A DNA stretch of 64,000 nucleotides from Conyzicola nivalis (GTDB lineage Bacteria; Actinomycetota; Actinomycetes; Actinomycetales; Microbacteriaceae), in NCBI RefSeq assembly GCF_014639655.1, contig NZ_BMGB01000002.1:558001-622000 (forward strand). The letters are read 5' to 3'. Within the stretch, counting starts at the first letter, position 1. The number at the start of each line of letters is the position of its first letter. The notes under the pieces are model-generated. The model was not told where the DNA came from and did no database searches. It saw only the letters and a program-made list of their open reading frames with translations. A program made the translations under genes and the position numbers. Positions 52,420-61,531 of the stretch are shown here, piece by piece.

Positions 52420-53213
52420 GAATCCTGCGCCAGCCCGGAATCATCGTCTCTCTCGTCATCATCCTGTTCACCGTCGCGGTGATGCTCTGGCCTTCGCTGT
52501 TCGCCACCCACGACCCCTACGAGGGTGTGGCGGTCGACCGCCTGCAGGGCCCGAACGGCACCTACTTCTTCGGCACCGACCACCTCGGCCGCGACCTCTT
52601 CTCACGGGTCGTGTACGGCGCCTTCCTCTCCCTCGCCTCCGCGGGGGCGGCCGTGCTCGTCGGGGTCGTCGTCGGCGCCGTCGTCGGACTCTTCTCAGGC
52701 TTCGTCGGCGGCCGCGTCGACTTCGTGATCATGCGCTTCGTCGACGTGCTCATCGCCGTGCCGAGCATCCTGCTGGCCCTGATCGTCGTCGCGAGCCTCG
52801 GCTTCGGCCCTTGGTCGGTCGCGTTCGGCGTCGGGCTCGGGGCCACCGGCTCGTTCACCCGCATCATGCGCTCCCAGGTCGTGCGCGTGCGCAACGAGGA
52901 GTACGTCGAGGCGGCGCGCACCCTCGGGGTCCGCTGGCCGAGCATCCTGTTCTCCCACATCCTGCCCAACTCGGCGCGTCCCGTGATCGCCTACGCGGCG
53001 CTCGAGCTCGGCACCGCGATCCTCGCCGTGTCGGCCCTCAGCTTCCTCGGTTTCGGCGCCCAGCCGCCCGAGCCCGAATGGGGCGCCCTCGTCTCCGCCG
53101 GCCGCGACTTCGTGTCGACCGCGTGGTGGCTCAGCGTGATCCCCGGCTTCGTGATCCTCGTGATCGTGCTCGCCGTCAACCGCCTCGCGCGAGCGATCGG
53201 AGAGAACAAATGA
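52416..53213 (+). CDS. ABC transporter permease, DppC family (island importer)
   Basis: 265 residues; starts nearly at its first helix (about 8-28) and lacks the usual 30-residue polar N-tail. DppC marks YFFGTDHLGRDLFSRV and YVEAARTLGVRWPSILFSHILPN are present. Starts in the previous stop and ends in the next start (ATGA at both ends). Confidence 0.92.
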   Translation: MRILRQPGIIVSLVIILFTVAVMLWPSLFATHDPYEGVAVDRLQGPNGTYFFGTDHLGRDLFSRVVYGAFLSLASAGAAVLVGVVVGAVVGLFSGFVGGRVDFVIMRFVDVLIAVPSILLALIVVASLGFGPWSVAFGVGLGATGSFTRIMRSQVVRVRNEEYVEAARTLGVRWPSILFSHILPNSARPVIAYAALELGTAILAVSALSFLGFGAQPPEPEWGALVSAGRDFVSTAWWLSVIPGFVILVIVLAVNRLARAIGENK

Positions 53214-54865
53214 CCGACAACCTCCTCACCGTGACCGGCCTCGCGGTCGACTACACCTCGCGCACGGGCACCACGCACGCGGTGCGCGGCGTCGACTTCG
53301 CTGTGCCGCGCGGTGCGATCGTCGCGATCGTCGGCGAGTCGGGATCCGGCAAGAGCACCATCTCCCAGTCGATCGTGCGCAGCCTCGCCGAGGGCGGAAG
53401 GCTCGTGGCCGGCTCCATCGAGTTCGACGGCCGTGACCTCGCCCTGTTGCCGGAGCGCTCGCTCCGTGGCATCCGGGGCAAGGAGATCGGCTTCGTTCCG
53501 CAGGATCCGAGCAATTCGCTGAACCCCCTCCTGCGGGTCGGCGAACAGATCGCCGAGACCCTGCGCCTGCACAAAAATCTGGACAGGGCGGATGCCGCGG
53601 CGGAAGCCGTGCGCATCCTCGACGAGGTCGGCATTCCGAACGCGGCAGCCCGCGCGGGACAGTACCCGCACGAACTCAGCGGCGGAATGAAGCAGCGCGT
53701 GCTCATCGGCATGGCGTGGGCCTGCACGCCGAAGCTCGTGATCGCCGACGAGCCGACCAGCGCGCTCGACGTCACCGTGCAGCGCCACGTCCTCGACCGC
53801 ATCGAGCAGCTCGCCCGCGATCACGGCACCGCGGTGCTGCTGGTCACGCACGACCTCGCCGTCGCAGCCGACCGGGCCGACCAGATCATCGTGATGCAGC
53901 GCGGCCTCGTCGTGGAGACGGGCACGGCCGCGGAGGTGCTCGGCTCGCCGAAGCACGAGTACACCCGCGAGCTGGTGGCGGCGGCGCCCGGCCTGTCGAG
54001 CACGCGGCTCACCGCGCGCGCGGTGAACGTGGCGAGCGAGGCGCTCACCCTCGGATTCCGGGCGCGCCCCGCGAAGCCGGCTCCGAACATCCTCGAGGTC
54101 GAGCACCTCACCAAGACGTTCGTGCTGCGCAACGCCGGCGTCGCCGCGTCGTTCACGGCGGCCGACGACGTGTCGTTCCAGGTGCCGCGCGGGTCGACGT
54201 TCTCGATCGTGGGGGAGTCCGGCTCGGGCAAGACCACGACCGCGCGCATGGTCGCGCGCATCACGGCGGCCGACTCCGGAACGGTGCGTTTCGACGGCGA
54301 AGACATCTCCGCCGCGAAGGGCGACGCGCTGCGTCAGCTGCGCCGCCGCATCCAGGTCGTCTACCAGAACCCATTTGGTTCGCTCGACCCGACCATGTCG
54401 GTGACGAGGATCGTGACCGAGCCGCTGCGTGCCTTCCACATCGGCTCGCGGGCGCAGCGCGCCGAGACCGCGCGTGCCCTGCTGAGCGCCGTGCGCCTCG
54501 ACCCCGAACTCGCCGAACGCCGCCCCACCCAGCTCTCGGGCGGCCAGCGCCAGCGGGTCGCCATCGCCCGCGCCCTGGCCCTCGGGCCCGAACTGCTCGT
54601 GCTCGACGAGCCGGTCTCCGCGCTCGACGTCTCGGTGCAGGAGCAGATCCTGCAGCTGCTCGTCGACCTGCAGGCCGAGTTCGGGTTGAGCTATCTCTTC
54701 ATCTCGCACGACCTCGGGGTGATCCGCCAGGTCTCCGACCACATCGCGGTCATGCGCCTCGGCCGCATGATCGAGCAGGGGCCCGCACGCATCGTCATGG
54801 CGAACCCGACCGAGCAGTACACCCGCGAGCTGCTCGAGGCGATCCCCGGAAGACGGCACGCGTGA
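53210..54865 (+). CDS. Fused two-domain ABC ATPase (DppD-DppF fusion)
   Basis: 551 residues containing two complete ATP-binding domains. Domain 1: Walker A GESGSGKST at 42-50, [22 protein letters not shown]. Domain 2: Walker A GESGSGKTT at about 335, LSGGQRQR, LVLDEPVSALDVSVQ. The first domain has the DppD-like PHELSGGMKQRVLIGMA, the second is DppF-like, so one chain replaces the usual heterodimer seen in the other dipeptide-type importer of this window. Starts within the permease stop; ends in the GTG of the deaminase (GTGA), tying import to deamination. Confidence 0.93.
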   Translation: MTDNLLTVTGLAVDYTSRTGTTHAVRGVDFAVPRGAIVAIVGESGSGKSTISQSIVRSLAEGGRLVAGSIEFDGRDLALLPERSLRGIRGKEIGFVPQDPSNSLNPLLRVGEQIAETLRLHKNLDRADAAAEAVRILDEVGIPNAAARAGQYPHELSGGMKQRVLIGMAWACTPKLVIADEPTSALDVTVQRHVLDRIEQLARDHGTAVLLVTHDLAVAADRADQIIVMQRGLVVETGTAAEVLGSPKHEYTRELVAAAPGLSSTRLTARAVNVASEALTLGFRARPAKPAPNILEVEHLTKTFVLRNAGVAASFTAADDVSFQVPRGSTFSIVGESGSGKTTTARMVARITAADSGTVRFDGEDISAAKGDALRQLRRRIQVVYQNPFGSLDPTMSVTRIVTEPLRAFHIGSRAQRAETARALLSAVRLDPELAERRPTQLSGGQRQRVAIARALALGPELLVLDEPVSALDVSVQEQILQLLVDLQAEFGLSYLFISHDLGVIRQVSDHIAVMRLGRMIEQGPARIVMANPTEQYTRELLEAIPGRRHA

Positions 54866-56001
54866 CCCGCGCCGACCGTGTCGACGAGAACACGATCCGC
54901 GCGCTGCCCAAGGCCGAGGTGCACGTGCACCTCGAGGGCGGCTTCGAGCTCGTCGACCTCGTCGACCTGGCCAAGGCGGCGGGGGTCGCGCTTCCCGGCC
55001 CCGCGCGTTCGCTCTTCGATGTCAGCACCCACTACGAGCCCGCGCCCGACGCCGTCTCCTCGGGCGGCGGCGCCGCGAACGGCGTCGGTGTCGGCGGGCT
55101 GAGCGGGTTCCTGCGTTTCCTCGACTGGCAGTGCTCGCTCGTCACGACCGCCGAGCAGGCGGCGCGCGTCGCCTACCGCTTCGCCGCCCGCGAGAGCTCC
55201 TCGGGCGTGCGCTACGCCGACGTCGTGGTGAACCCCACCCACTGGAACGCGTGGAACGGCCGCACCCCCGAGCTCTTCGCCGCCTTCGCCGCCGGGCTCG
55301 ACGAGGCGCGGCAGGACGGTCTCGCCGACATCGGGCTGTGCGTCTCGCTGCTGCGGTCGCAGAGCAGGGCCGAGGCCCGCGAGCTCGTCGAGTGGATGGC
55401 CGCCGCCCGCCCCGCCCACGTCGTCGCCCTCTCCGTCGACGGCGACGAACGGGTCTCCGGCCGCACCGGCGAGAAATTCGCCGAGGCCTTCACCCTCGCC
55501 CGCGACTCCGGATTCCACCGCACCGTGCACGCCGGCGAGTCGAGCGGGCCCGAGGGTGTCTGGGACGCCATCGACCTGCTGCACGCCGAGCGCGTCGACC
55601 ACGGCGTGCGTGCGATCGAGGATCCCGCCCTCGTGCGACGCCTCGTCGACGACGGCATCCCGCTCGGTATCTGTCCCCGCTCGAACGTCTCGCTCGGCAT
55701 CTACCCCGACTGGGCGAGCCACCCCGTCGAGCGCCTGCGCGCCGCCGGCGTGACGGTCACGGTCAACACCGACGATCCCGCCCCGCTCGGCACCCGCCTC
55801 GAGTCGGAATGGGCGATCTGCGCCGACACCTTCGGCTGGGATCTCGCCGACCTCGGCCAGCTCGCGCACAACTCGGTGCGCGCCAGTTTCGCGGCCGACG
55901 ACCTCAAGCACGAACTGCACGCCGAGATCGACGCCTTCATCGCGGACGGCAGAAGAATTTCGGATGCCGCGGCGCCGGTTACGGCAGAATCGGCATCGTG
56001 A
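54862..56001 (+). CDS. Adenosine deaminase family protein, copy 3
   Basis: 379 residues. Zinc ligands His21 and His23 (EVHVHLEG), HAGE at 223-226 with the catalytic Glu, RVDHG and NTDDP near 290. A glycine/serine-rich insert (about 63-80, SSGGGAANGVGVGG) follows the first strand and is not seen in copies 1 and 2. It is more distant from the other two and closer to classical adenosine deaminase in the HAGE region. GTG overlaps the ATPase stop and the end overlaps ade (GTGA). Probably acts on the imported compound or a derivative. Confidence 0.88.
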   Translation: MTRADRVDENTIRALPKAEVHVHLEGGFELVDLVDLAKAAGVALPGPARSLFDVSTHYEPAPDAVSSGGGAANGVGVGGLSGFLRFLDWQCSLVTTAEQAARVAYRFAARESSSGVRYADVVVNPTHWNAWNGRTPELFAAFAAGLDEARQDGLADIGLCVSLLRSQSRAEARELVEWMAAARPAHVVALSVDGDERVSGRTGEKFAEAFTLARDSGFHRTVHAGESSGPEGVWDAIDLLHAERVDHGVRAIEDPALVRRLVDDGIPLGICPRSNVSLGIYPDWASHPVERLRAAGVTVTVNTDDPAPLGTRLESEWAICADTFGWDLADLGQLAHNSVRASFAADDLKHELHAEIDAFIADGRRISDAAAPVTAESAS

Positions 56002-57836
56002 CCACTGCGCTGCGGCCCGAGTTGCTCCCCACCCACGCGGAGCTGGCGCTGCTCCGCCGTGTCGCGATCGGCCAGGCCCCGGCCGACCTGATCGTGCGCG
56101 GCGGCCGGGTGCTCGCGGTGCACACCGGCGAATTCCTCGAGCGCGACGTCGTCGTGTCGGGCAGGCACATCGCCGCCGTCACCCCGGTCGGCCACTTCGA
56201 CTGCGACAACGTGATCGACGCGACCGGCAAACACGTCGTACCCACCTTCATCGACGCGCACCTGCACATCGAGTGGACCATGCTCACGCCCGGCGAGCTC
56301 GCCAGGGTGAGCGTTCCGCGCGGCACCACCACGGTTCTCACCGACCCCGACGGCCTCGCCAACGTCGCCGGCCTCGCCGGCATGGACTTCATGCGCGAGA
56401 CCGGAACGCCGCTGCGCATCTTCGAACAGGTGAGCCCCTCGACGCCGGTGAACGCCGAGCTCGAGCGCGGCGGCGCGACGATCCCCGAACAGGACGTGCT
56501 CGACCGCCTCGCCGACCCGCGGTCGGTCGCGCTCGGCGAGGGCAACCCGTTCGACCTGAGCGACGTCGCCACGAACCGCTTCCGCGAGGCGCTCGTCACC
56601 GGCAAGCGCGTCACCGGACACAGCGCGCGCCAGAGCGGCGAAGGCCTGTGGGGCTACCTCGCGGCCGGCGTCGGCGACGACCACAACGCGGCCACGATCG
56701 ACGAGGTACTCGACCGGGTGCGCCTCGGCGCCATGATCACGCTGATGAGCGGCTCGATGAACGACAACACCGTCGAGGTGTTCTCCGACCTCGACCGGGT
56801 CCGCCCGGCCCTCGACCACATGTCGTTCTGCGCCGACGACAAGCACGTGCTCGACATCGCCACCGAGGGCCACATCGACCACCACGTGCGCCAGGCGATC
56901 GCCGCCGGCATCGCGCCGGCGCAGGCCTACCGCATGGCCACCTGGCAGCCGGCGCTGTACTACCGGCTCGACCACGTGCTCGGCTCCGTCACGCCCGGCC
57001 GGCTCGCCGACCTGCAGATCATCGGCGACCTCGCCGCGGTCACGCCCGAGAAGGTCGTGGTCGGCGGACAGCTCGTCGCCGCCGAGGGCGTGCCCTTTTT
57101 CGACAACACCGACGACGTGCCGCGGTGGCTGCTCGACACGGTGCACGTGCCCGACGATTTCGACCCGTCGTTGCTCGCCGTCGCCGCGCAGGGACCGACC
57201 GCCACGGTGCAGGCCATGGAGATGTACGACGGCTACTTCAAACGGGCTTTCCACGTGGCCCTCCCCGTCGTCGACGGGGTAGTCCGCACGCATCCGGACC
57301 TCGACGTCCTGAAAATCGCCGTCGTCGACCGGCACTACGGCGACGCGCAGTGCGGAGTCGGCTTCGTCCGCGGCTTCACCCTCACCCGCGGAGCCATCGC
57401 CGTGAGCATCAACTGCACCAACGCCAACATCGTGGCGGTGGGCGCCGAGGACGTCGACATCGCCGTCGCGGTCGGCGCGCTGCGCGACCAGGGCGGCGGG
57501 TTCGTCGTCGTCGACGGCGGCGTGGTCACCGCCCGCGTCGAGTTGCCCGTCGGCGGGATGATGAGCGGCGCGCCCTGGGAGGCGACCGCTGCCGCCCTGT
57601 CGGTCGCCAACGACGTGGCCTTCGAGCTCGGATGTCGCATCCGCTCGCCCTTTATGGTGTTGTCGTTCGTCGGGCTCGGGGTGGTGCCGGATCTCGGCCT
57701 CACCGAGCTCGGCCTCATCGACGCCACGAGCCAGAGTTTCATCGATCTGGTGCTGACGGTGGGTCCGGACGGGATAGCCTGCCGTTGTCCCAATCACGAC
57801 TTTCCCGTACACGCCCTCATGGAGGACCAATCGTGA
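55998..57836 (+). CDS. ade: Adenine deaminase
   Basis: 612 residues, the full length of the COG1001 adenine deaminase. Amidohydrolase core with His88 and His90 in FIDAHLHIEWTML, GHSARQSGEGL and DDKHVLDIATEGHIDHHVRQAI, then the Ade C-terminal domain (about 430-600) with NCTNANIVAVGAEDVDIAVAV and PVGGMMS. It converts adenine to hypoxanthine and ammonia with an Fe or Mn centre. Starts in the stop of copy 3 and ends in the start of the GntR regulator. Together with copy 3 it can remove amino groups from both nucleoside and base. Confidence 0.92.
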   Translation: MTTALRPELLPTHAELALLRRVAIGQAPADLIVRGGRVLAVHTGEFLERDVVVSGRHIAAVTPVGHFDCDNVIDATGKHVVPTFIDAHLHIEWTMLTPGELARVSVPRGTTTVLTDPDGLANVAGLAGMDFMRETGTPLRIFEQVSPSTPVNAELERGGATIPEQDVLDRLADPRSVALGEGNPFDLSDVATNRFREALVTGKRVTGHSARQSGEGLWGYLAAGVGDDHNAATIDEVLDRVRLGAMITLMSGSMNDNTVEVFSDLDRVRPALDHMSFCADDKHVLDIATEGHIDHHVRQAIAAGIAPAQAYRMATWQPALYYRLDHVLGSVTPGRLADLQIIGDLAAVTPEKVVVGGQLVAAEGVPFFDNTDDVPRWLLDTVHVPDDFDPSLLAVAAQGPTATVQAMEMYDGYFKRAFHVALPVVDGVVRTHPDLDVLKIAVVDRHYGDAQCGVGFVRGFTLTRGAIAVSINCTNANIVAVGAEDVDIAVAVGALRDQGGGFVVVDGGVVTARVELPVGGMMSGAPWEATAAALSVANDVAFELGCRIRSPFMVLSFVGLGVVPDLGLTELGLIDATSQSFIDLVLTVGPDGIACRCPNHDFPVHALMEDQS

Positions 57837-58606
57837 CGATCAACCGCACGGCCCACGTGGACGGCCGCGCGCGCTCCGAAGACGACAGGGTGCGCGGGGG
57901 AGTGCTGCGCTACGTACGCGAAGCGGTCGTCGCGAACGAGTCGCTTCCCGGCGAGGTCGAACTGGCCAAGCGGCTCGACGTCTCGCGCCAGCAGATACGT
58001 AACGCGCTCACGTCGATCGAGCGCCTGGGCATCGTCAAGCGCAGGCAGGGCGCGGCCACGGTCGTCGACCCCGTCGCCCTGCGCATGAGCGTGCGGCTCG
58101 AAGAGCAGCTCGAGCATTCCGAGCTGCTCGCCCGCATGGGCTACGAGCCGGCGGTCGAGGTCATCGAGTCGTCGCTCGTGCCCATGCAGCAGCACATCGC
58201 GCCGCTGCTCACCGCCGAGGCCGGTCCGCGGGCGTTCAGCGTGCTCAAGCGGTGGACCGCCGACGGCGTGCCCGCGATGGTCGCCGAGAACCTCGTCGCG
58301 CTGCCCGTCGACGTTCCCGACGATGTCGGAGGAGCCGAGTCGGTCTTCACGCTCGCCGAGCGCATCTGGGGCGAGTCCATCGTCTGGGAGGTCGCCACCC
58401 CGGGCGTGGCGACGCTCGACGAGCGGCGCGCAGCCCTGCTCGAACTCCCCGTCGGTTCCGCCGTGCTCACCCTCGAGATCATCGGCACCACGGTGAGCGG
58501 ACGCCGCACCTTCCACGCCTTCGAGACCCACAACCCGGAGATCGTCACCTACTCCTTCGTGCGCACGGTGCGCCCGCCGTGGAGCAATCCCTACAACGAG
58601 GGATGA
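57833..58606 (+). CDS. GntR family regulator with UTRA domain
   Basis: 257 residues. N-terminal winged helix (about 18-82: VLRYVREAVVANESLPGEVELAKRLDVSRQQIRNALTSIERLGIVKRRQGAATVV) and C-terminal UTRA ligand domain (about 100-250: PRAFSVLKRWTADGVPAMVAENLVALP). The HutC-type family binds small effectors such as sugars, histidine intermediates or nucleoside-like ligands. Last gene of the operon, overlapping ade by 4 bases, so it is a local autoregulator. Best operator candidate is CACTTGTCAACAAGTG before the amidohydrolase gene. Confidence 0.9.
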   Translation: MTINRTAHVDGRARSEDDRVRGGVLRYVREAVVANESLPGEVELAKRLDVSRQQIRNALTSIERLGIVKRRQGAATVVDPVALRMSVRLEEQLEHSELLARMGYEPAVEVIESSLVPMQQHIAPLLTAEAGPRAFSVLKRWTADGVPAMVAENLVALPVDVPDDVGGAESVFTLAERIWGESIVWEVATPGVATLDERRAALLELPVGSAVLTLEIIGTTVSGRRTFHAFETHNPEIVTYSFVRTVRPPWSNPYNEG

Positions 58607-58634
58607 CGCCCCGCGGCCGTGCGCGCGGCAACGG

Positions 58635-59885
58635 TCAGCTCGCGCGTTCGCCGCGCTCGTCGTCGCCCAGCTCGTGCGGGCTCCGCTCGTGCGGGCTCAC
58701 GCGGTCGAACTCGACGGCCGTGAGCGGCTTCGCCGTCGCGTCGAGCGGGACGGCGGCTCCGAGTACCTTCGACTCGTCGAGGGCGCCCAGCTTGCGCGCC
58801 GACACCAGCACGCGCGACTCGAGCGAGTTGGCGAACTGGTTGTAGCTCGAGACCGTCGAGTCGATGCTGCGGCGTAGCTTGTCGGCGTGCTCCGACAGCG
58901 TCGACAGCCGCTGGTAGAGCTCTTTGCCCAGGTCGAACAGGTTCTTTGCCTCGTCGGTCAACACGTCTTGCTGCCAGCTGAACGCCACGGTCTTCAGCAC
59001 CGACCAGAGGGTGACGGGGGAGGCCAGCGCGACCCTCTTGCTGAAGGCGTAGTCCATGATGCTCGGGTCGGCCTCCATCGCCGATGACACGAGCGACTCG
59101 CTCGGGATGAACGCGATCACCAGCTCGGGGCTCGCGTCGAGGCCCGCCCAGTAGGCCTTGCTCGCGAGGGTGTCGATGTGGCCGCGCACCACGCGCACGT
59201 GCTGCTTGATCAGGGCGTCGCGACGCGCGCCCTCTTCGCCGGTCGCGGTGACCGCGATCTGGGAGGCCTCGAGAAACGCGGTGAACGGCACCTTCGCGTC
59301 GACCGCGATGTTCTTGCCGCCCGGCAGGTGGATGACCATGTCGGGCCGACCGGCGCCAGTGTCGCTGCGCACCGACTGCTGCACGTCGAAGTCGACCCGC
59401 TCGACGAGCCCGGCCGCCTGCACCACGTTGCGCAGCTGGGTCTCGCCCCAGACGCCGCGGGTGCCGTTGTTGCGCAGCGCAGAAGCGAGCGACTCGGCGG
59501 TGCCGCGCAGCCGTTCTTCTGATTCGGTGGCGTTCTTGAGCTGCTCGCTCAACTGGCCGTGCTGCAGGCTGCGCTGGCTCTCCAGGTCGGCGACGGTCTG
59601 CTGCATGGTGCGCAACGTCTCCTGCACGGGGGAGAGGGCCTGGAGCACGCGGTTGTCGGCGTCCCTGCTCTGCTGCGCCGCGCGCTGCTGCGCGAGCAGG
59701 TGTTCGACCTGCTCGCGGAGTGCGACGGCTGTGGCATCCGAAGCGGCCGCTTCTGCCTTCAACTCGCTGAGCACAGCGATGGTCGCAGGCGAGTTCGACC
59801 GGGCGCGCGCGACCAGCAGGCCGATGATGGCGCCGAGGATCACGCCGAGCAGCAGGCCGAGCACGAGCGACAGTATGGGGTCCAT
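58635..59885 (-). CDS. rmuC: DNA recombination protein RmuC
   Basis: 416 residues. One N-terminal membrane helix (about 3-24), a long coiled coil (about 35-125), then the RmuC nuclease-like domain with GVWGETQLRNVVQAAGLVERVDFDVQ, PDMVIHLPGGKNIAVDAKVPFTAFLEA and VIAFIPSESLVSSA. RmuC limits inversions at inverted repeats. The C-terminal tail is charged and low complexity. ATG start, alone on the minus strand beside the end of the island. Confidence 0.92.
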   Translation of the reverse strand: MDPILSLVLGLLLGVILGAIIGLLVARARSNSPATIAVLSELKAEAAASDATAVALREQVEHLLAQQRAAQQSRDADNRVLQALSPVQETLRTMQQTVADLESQRSLQHGQLSEQLKNATESEERLRGTAESLASALRNNGTRGVWGETQLRNVVQAAGLVERVDFDVQQSVRSDTGAGRPDMVIHLPGGKNIAVDAKVPFTAFLEASQIAVTATGEEGARRDALIKQHVRVVRGHIDTLASKAYWAGLDASPELVIAFIPSESLVSSAMEADPSIMDYAFSKRVALASPVTLWSVLKTVAFSWQQDVLTDEAKNLFDLGKELYQRLSTLSEHADKLRRSIDSTVSSYNQFANSLESRVLVSARKLGALDESKVLGAAVPLDATAKPLTAVEFDRVSPHERSPHELGDDERGERAS

Positions 59886-59940
59886 GCGCCCAGTGTCGCA
59901 CCGCCCGCCGACACCGTCGCCGCGCCCTACCGGCGGTGGG

Positions 59941-60357
59941 TCAGTTGACCGGGCCGGTCCACTTCTCGCCGGGGCCCTTGCCCACGCCGTCGGGGATCGA
60001 CGACGCCTCGCGGAAGGCGAGCTGCACCGTGCGCAGTCCGTCGCGCAGGGCCAGGGCGTGGTGGTCGCCGAGGTCGGGGGCGCTCGCGGTGACGAGGCCG
60101 GCGAGGGCGTTGATGAGCTTGCGTGCCTCGTCGAGGTCGATCTGCGCCTCGGCGTCCGGCTCGTCGGCGAGCCCCAGCTTCACGGCGGTGGCGCTGAGCA
60201 GGTGGATGGCGACCGTGTTGATGACCTCGATCGCCGGAACCTCCCCGATGTCGCGGATCTCGACGTCGGGGTCGAGGTTCGCGCCGCTGTGATCGTGGCC
60301 GTCGCCGCCGTGCAGCGCCGAGCTCGAGGCGTGATCGTGGGAGTAGGGCTCGCTCAT
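59941..60357 (-). CDS. DUF1844 domain protein
   Basis: 138 residues from the ATG behind AAGGA. His-rich N-terminus (SHDHASSSALHGGDGHDHSG), then the DUF1844 helical part EVPAIEVINTVAIHLLSATAVKLGLAD with IDLDEARKLINALAGLV. Found beside infC in most actinobacteria; function unknown. The His-rich tail may bind metal. Divergent from infC. Confidence 0.88.
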   Translation of the reverse strand: MSEPYSHDHASSSALHGGDGHDHSGANLDPDVEIRDIGEVPAIEVINTVAIHLLSATAVKLGLADEPDAEAQIDLDEARKLINALAGLVTASAPDLGDHHALALRDGLRTVQLAFREASSIPDGVGKGPGEKWTGPVN

Positions 60358-60627
60358 TCGGTGCATCCTTAGTCTTTTCGCGCGGCGTCTGCTATTCTTG
60401 TGCAGGCTTCGGGGCTTGCCCCGATACGAAAGTGGAGATTCTCCCACCCGTCAACCGCTTCTCAAGGTTACCGGGTAGTTACACCCCGCCGAAGTTGTGC
60501 GTCACAGCGCGATAGGTAGATAAACAGGGTGTTGGCGTCGCAATAAACAGCACGCGTGATTCTTCTCTTCGTCCCTGCCCGGCATCCGCCGACAGAGTGG
60601 CCACCAGAAGATCTAAAGGAGTCCCGC
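60358..60627 (+). promoter_or_regulatory. Promoter and long structured leader of infC-rpmI-rplT
   Basis: 270 bases without a gene. A TATTCT -10 at 60393-60398 should give a leader of about 220 bases. It starts with hairpin TCGGGG-CTTG-CCCCGA (60409-60424) and a second stem GTGG...CCAC (about 60431-60446). The leader ends AAAGGAG-N6-ATC. Long leaders of this operon are targets for autoregulation by ribosomal protein L20 or IF3 in other bacteria; no known riboswitch motif was recognised. Confidence 0.5.
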
Positions 60628-61311
60628 ATCAGCGATCCCCGTACTAACGACCGAATCCGCGTACCGGAGGTCCGACTCGTCGGACCCGCCGGAGAGCAGA
60701 TCGGTGTCGTTGCCATTGACGTGGCACTTCGACTTGCCCAGGAGGCCGACCTGGATTTGGTTGAGGTTGCTCCCAACTCCAAGCCTCCCGTCGCCAAAAT
60801 CATGGACTACGGCAAGTTCAAGTACGAAGAGGCCCAGAAGGCCAAGGAAGCACGTCGTAACCAGGCGAACACGATCCTCAAAGAGGTCCGTTTCCGTCTG
60901 AAGATCGACGTGCACGACTACGAGACCAAGCGCAAGCGTGCCGAGGGCTTCCTCGCCGCCGGCGACAAGGTCAAGGCGATGATCCTGTTCCGTGGTCGCG
61001 AGCAGTCGCGTCCCGACCAGGGCGTGCGCCTGCTCAAGCGTTTCGCGGAAGACGTCGCCGAGTTCGGCACGATCGAGTCGAGCCCCACGATCGACGGCCG
61101 CAACATGGTCATGGTCATCGGCCCGCTCAAGACGAAGGCGACAGCCAAGGCCGAGGCCGAGGCACGCCGCGTCGCGAACAAGCCCGCAAAGGGCGGTTCG
61201 GATGTCACGGACGGCGACGACGAGACCGACGAGGTCTCCCCAGAACCCACTGAAAATGTGTCGGCTGACTCAGCCGAAGATGTATCAACGAAAGAGGATA
61301 AAGATGCCTAA
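60628..61311 (+). CDS. infC: Translation initiation factor IF-3 (ATC start codon)
   Basis: 227 residues. IF3 N-domain (about 1-70, [26 protein letters not shown], then [21 protein letters not shown]) and C-domain (about 85-170, [25 protein letters not shown]). No ATG, GTG or TTG fits the conserved beginning; AAAGGAG stands six bases before an ATC, so this non-standard codon is the start. Rare start codons in infC (ATT, ATC, ATA) allow IF3 to repress itself and are conserved in many bacteria. A 40-residue acidic tail is extra to the family core. Overlaps rpmI by 8 bases. Confidence 0.95.
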   Translation: MSDPRTNDRIRVPEVRLVGPAGEQIGVVAIDVALRLAQEADLDLVEVAPNSKPPVAKIMDYGKFKYEEAQKAKEARRNQANTILKEVRFRLKIDVHDYETKRKRAEGFLAAGDKVKAMILFRGREQSRPDQGVRLLKRFAEDVAEFGTIESSPTIDGRNMVMVIGPLKTKATAKAEAEARRVANKPAKGGSDVTDGDDETDEVSPEPTENVSADSAEDVSTKEDKDA

Positions 61312-61498
61312 GCAGAAGACGCACTCGGGCGCCAAGAAGCGTTTCAAGCTCACCGGAACCGGCAAGATCAAGAAGCAGGGTGCCGGCATGCGACACAACC
61401 TCGAGGTCAAGTCGAGCAAGGTCAAGCGCAGCTTGAGCAAGGACCGTCTCGTCGCACCCGCCGACGCGAAGATGATCAAGAAGCTTCTCGGCAAGTAA
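61304..61498 (+). CDS. rpmI: 50S ribosomal protein L35
   Basis: 64 residues, very basic, with the L35 opening [21 protein letters not shown] and the C-terminal KLLG. The ATG lies within the end of infC, so translation is coupled. Much too short for confusion with other families. Confidence 0.97.
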   Translation: MPKQKTHSGAKKRFKLTGTGKIKKQGAGMRHNLEVKSSKVKRSLSKDRLVAPADAKMIKKLLGK

Positions 61499-61531
61499 CG
61501 CCGCCGGCCCCCAAGATTTAGGACAAGAAAA

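Noticed and set aside
44064-58606. Complete purine degradation pathway (xanthine dehydrogenase, uricase, allantoinase)
   Set aside because: Only deaminases and one amidohydrolase are present; the amidohydrolase motifs are of the COG1228 group, not allantoinase, so a full pathway is not supported here.
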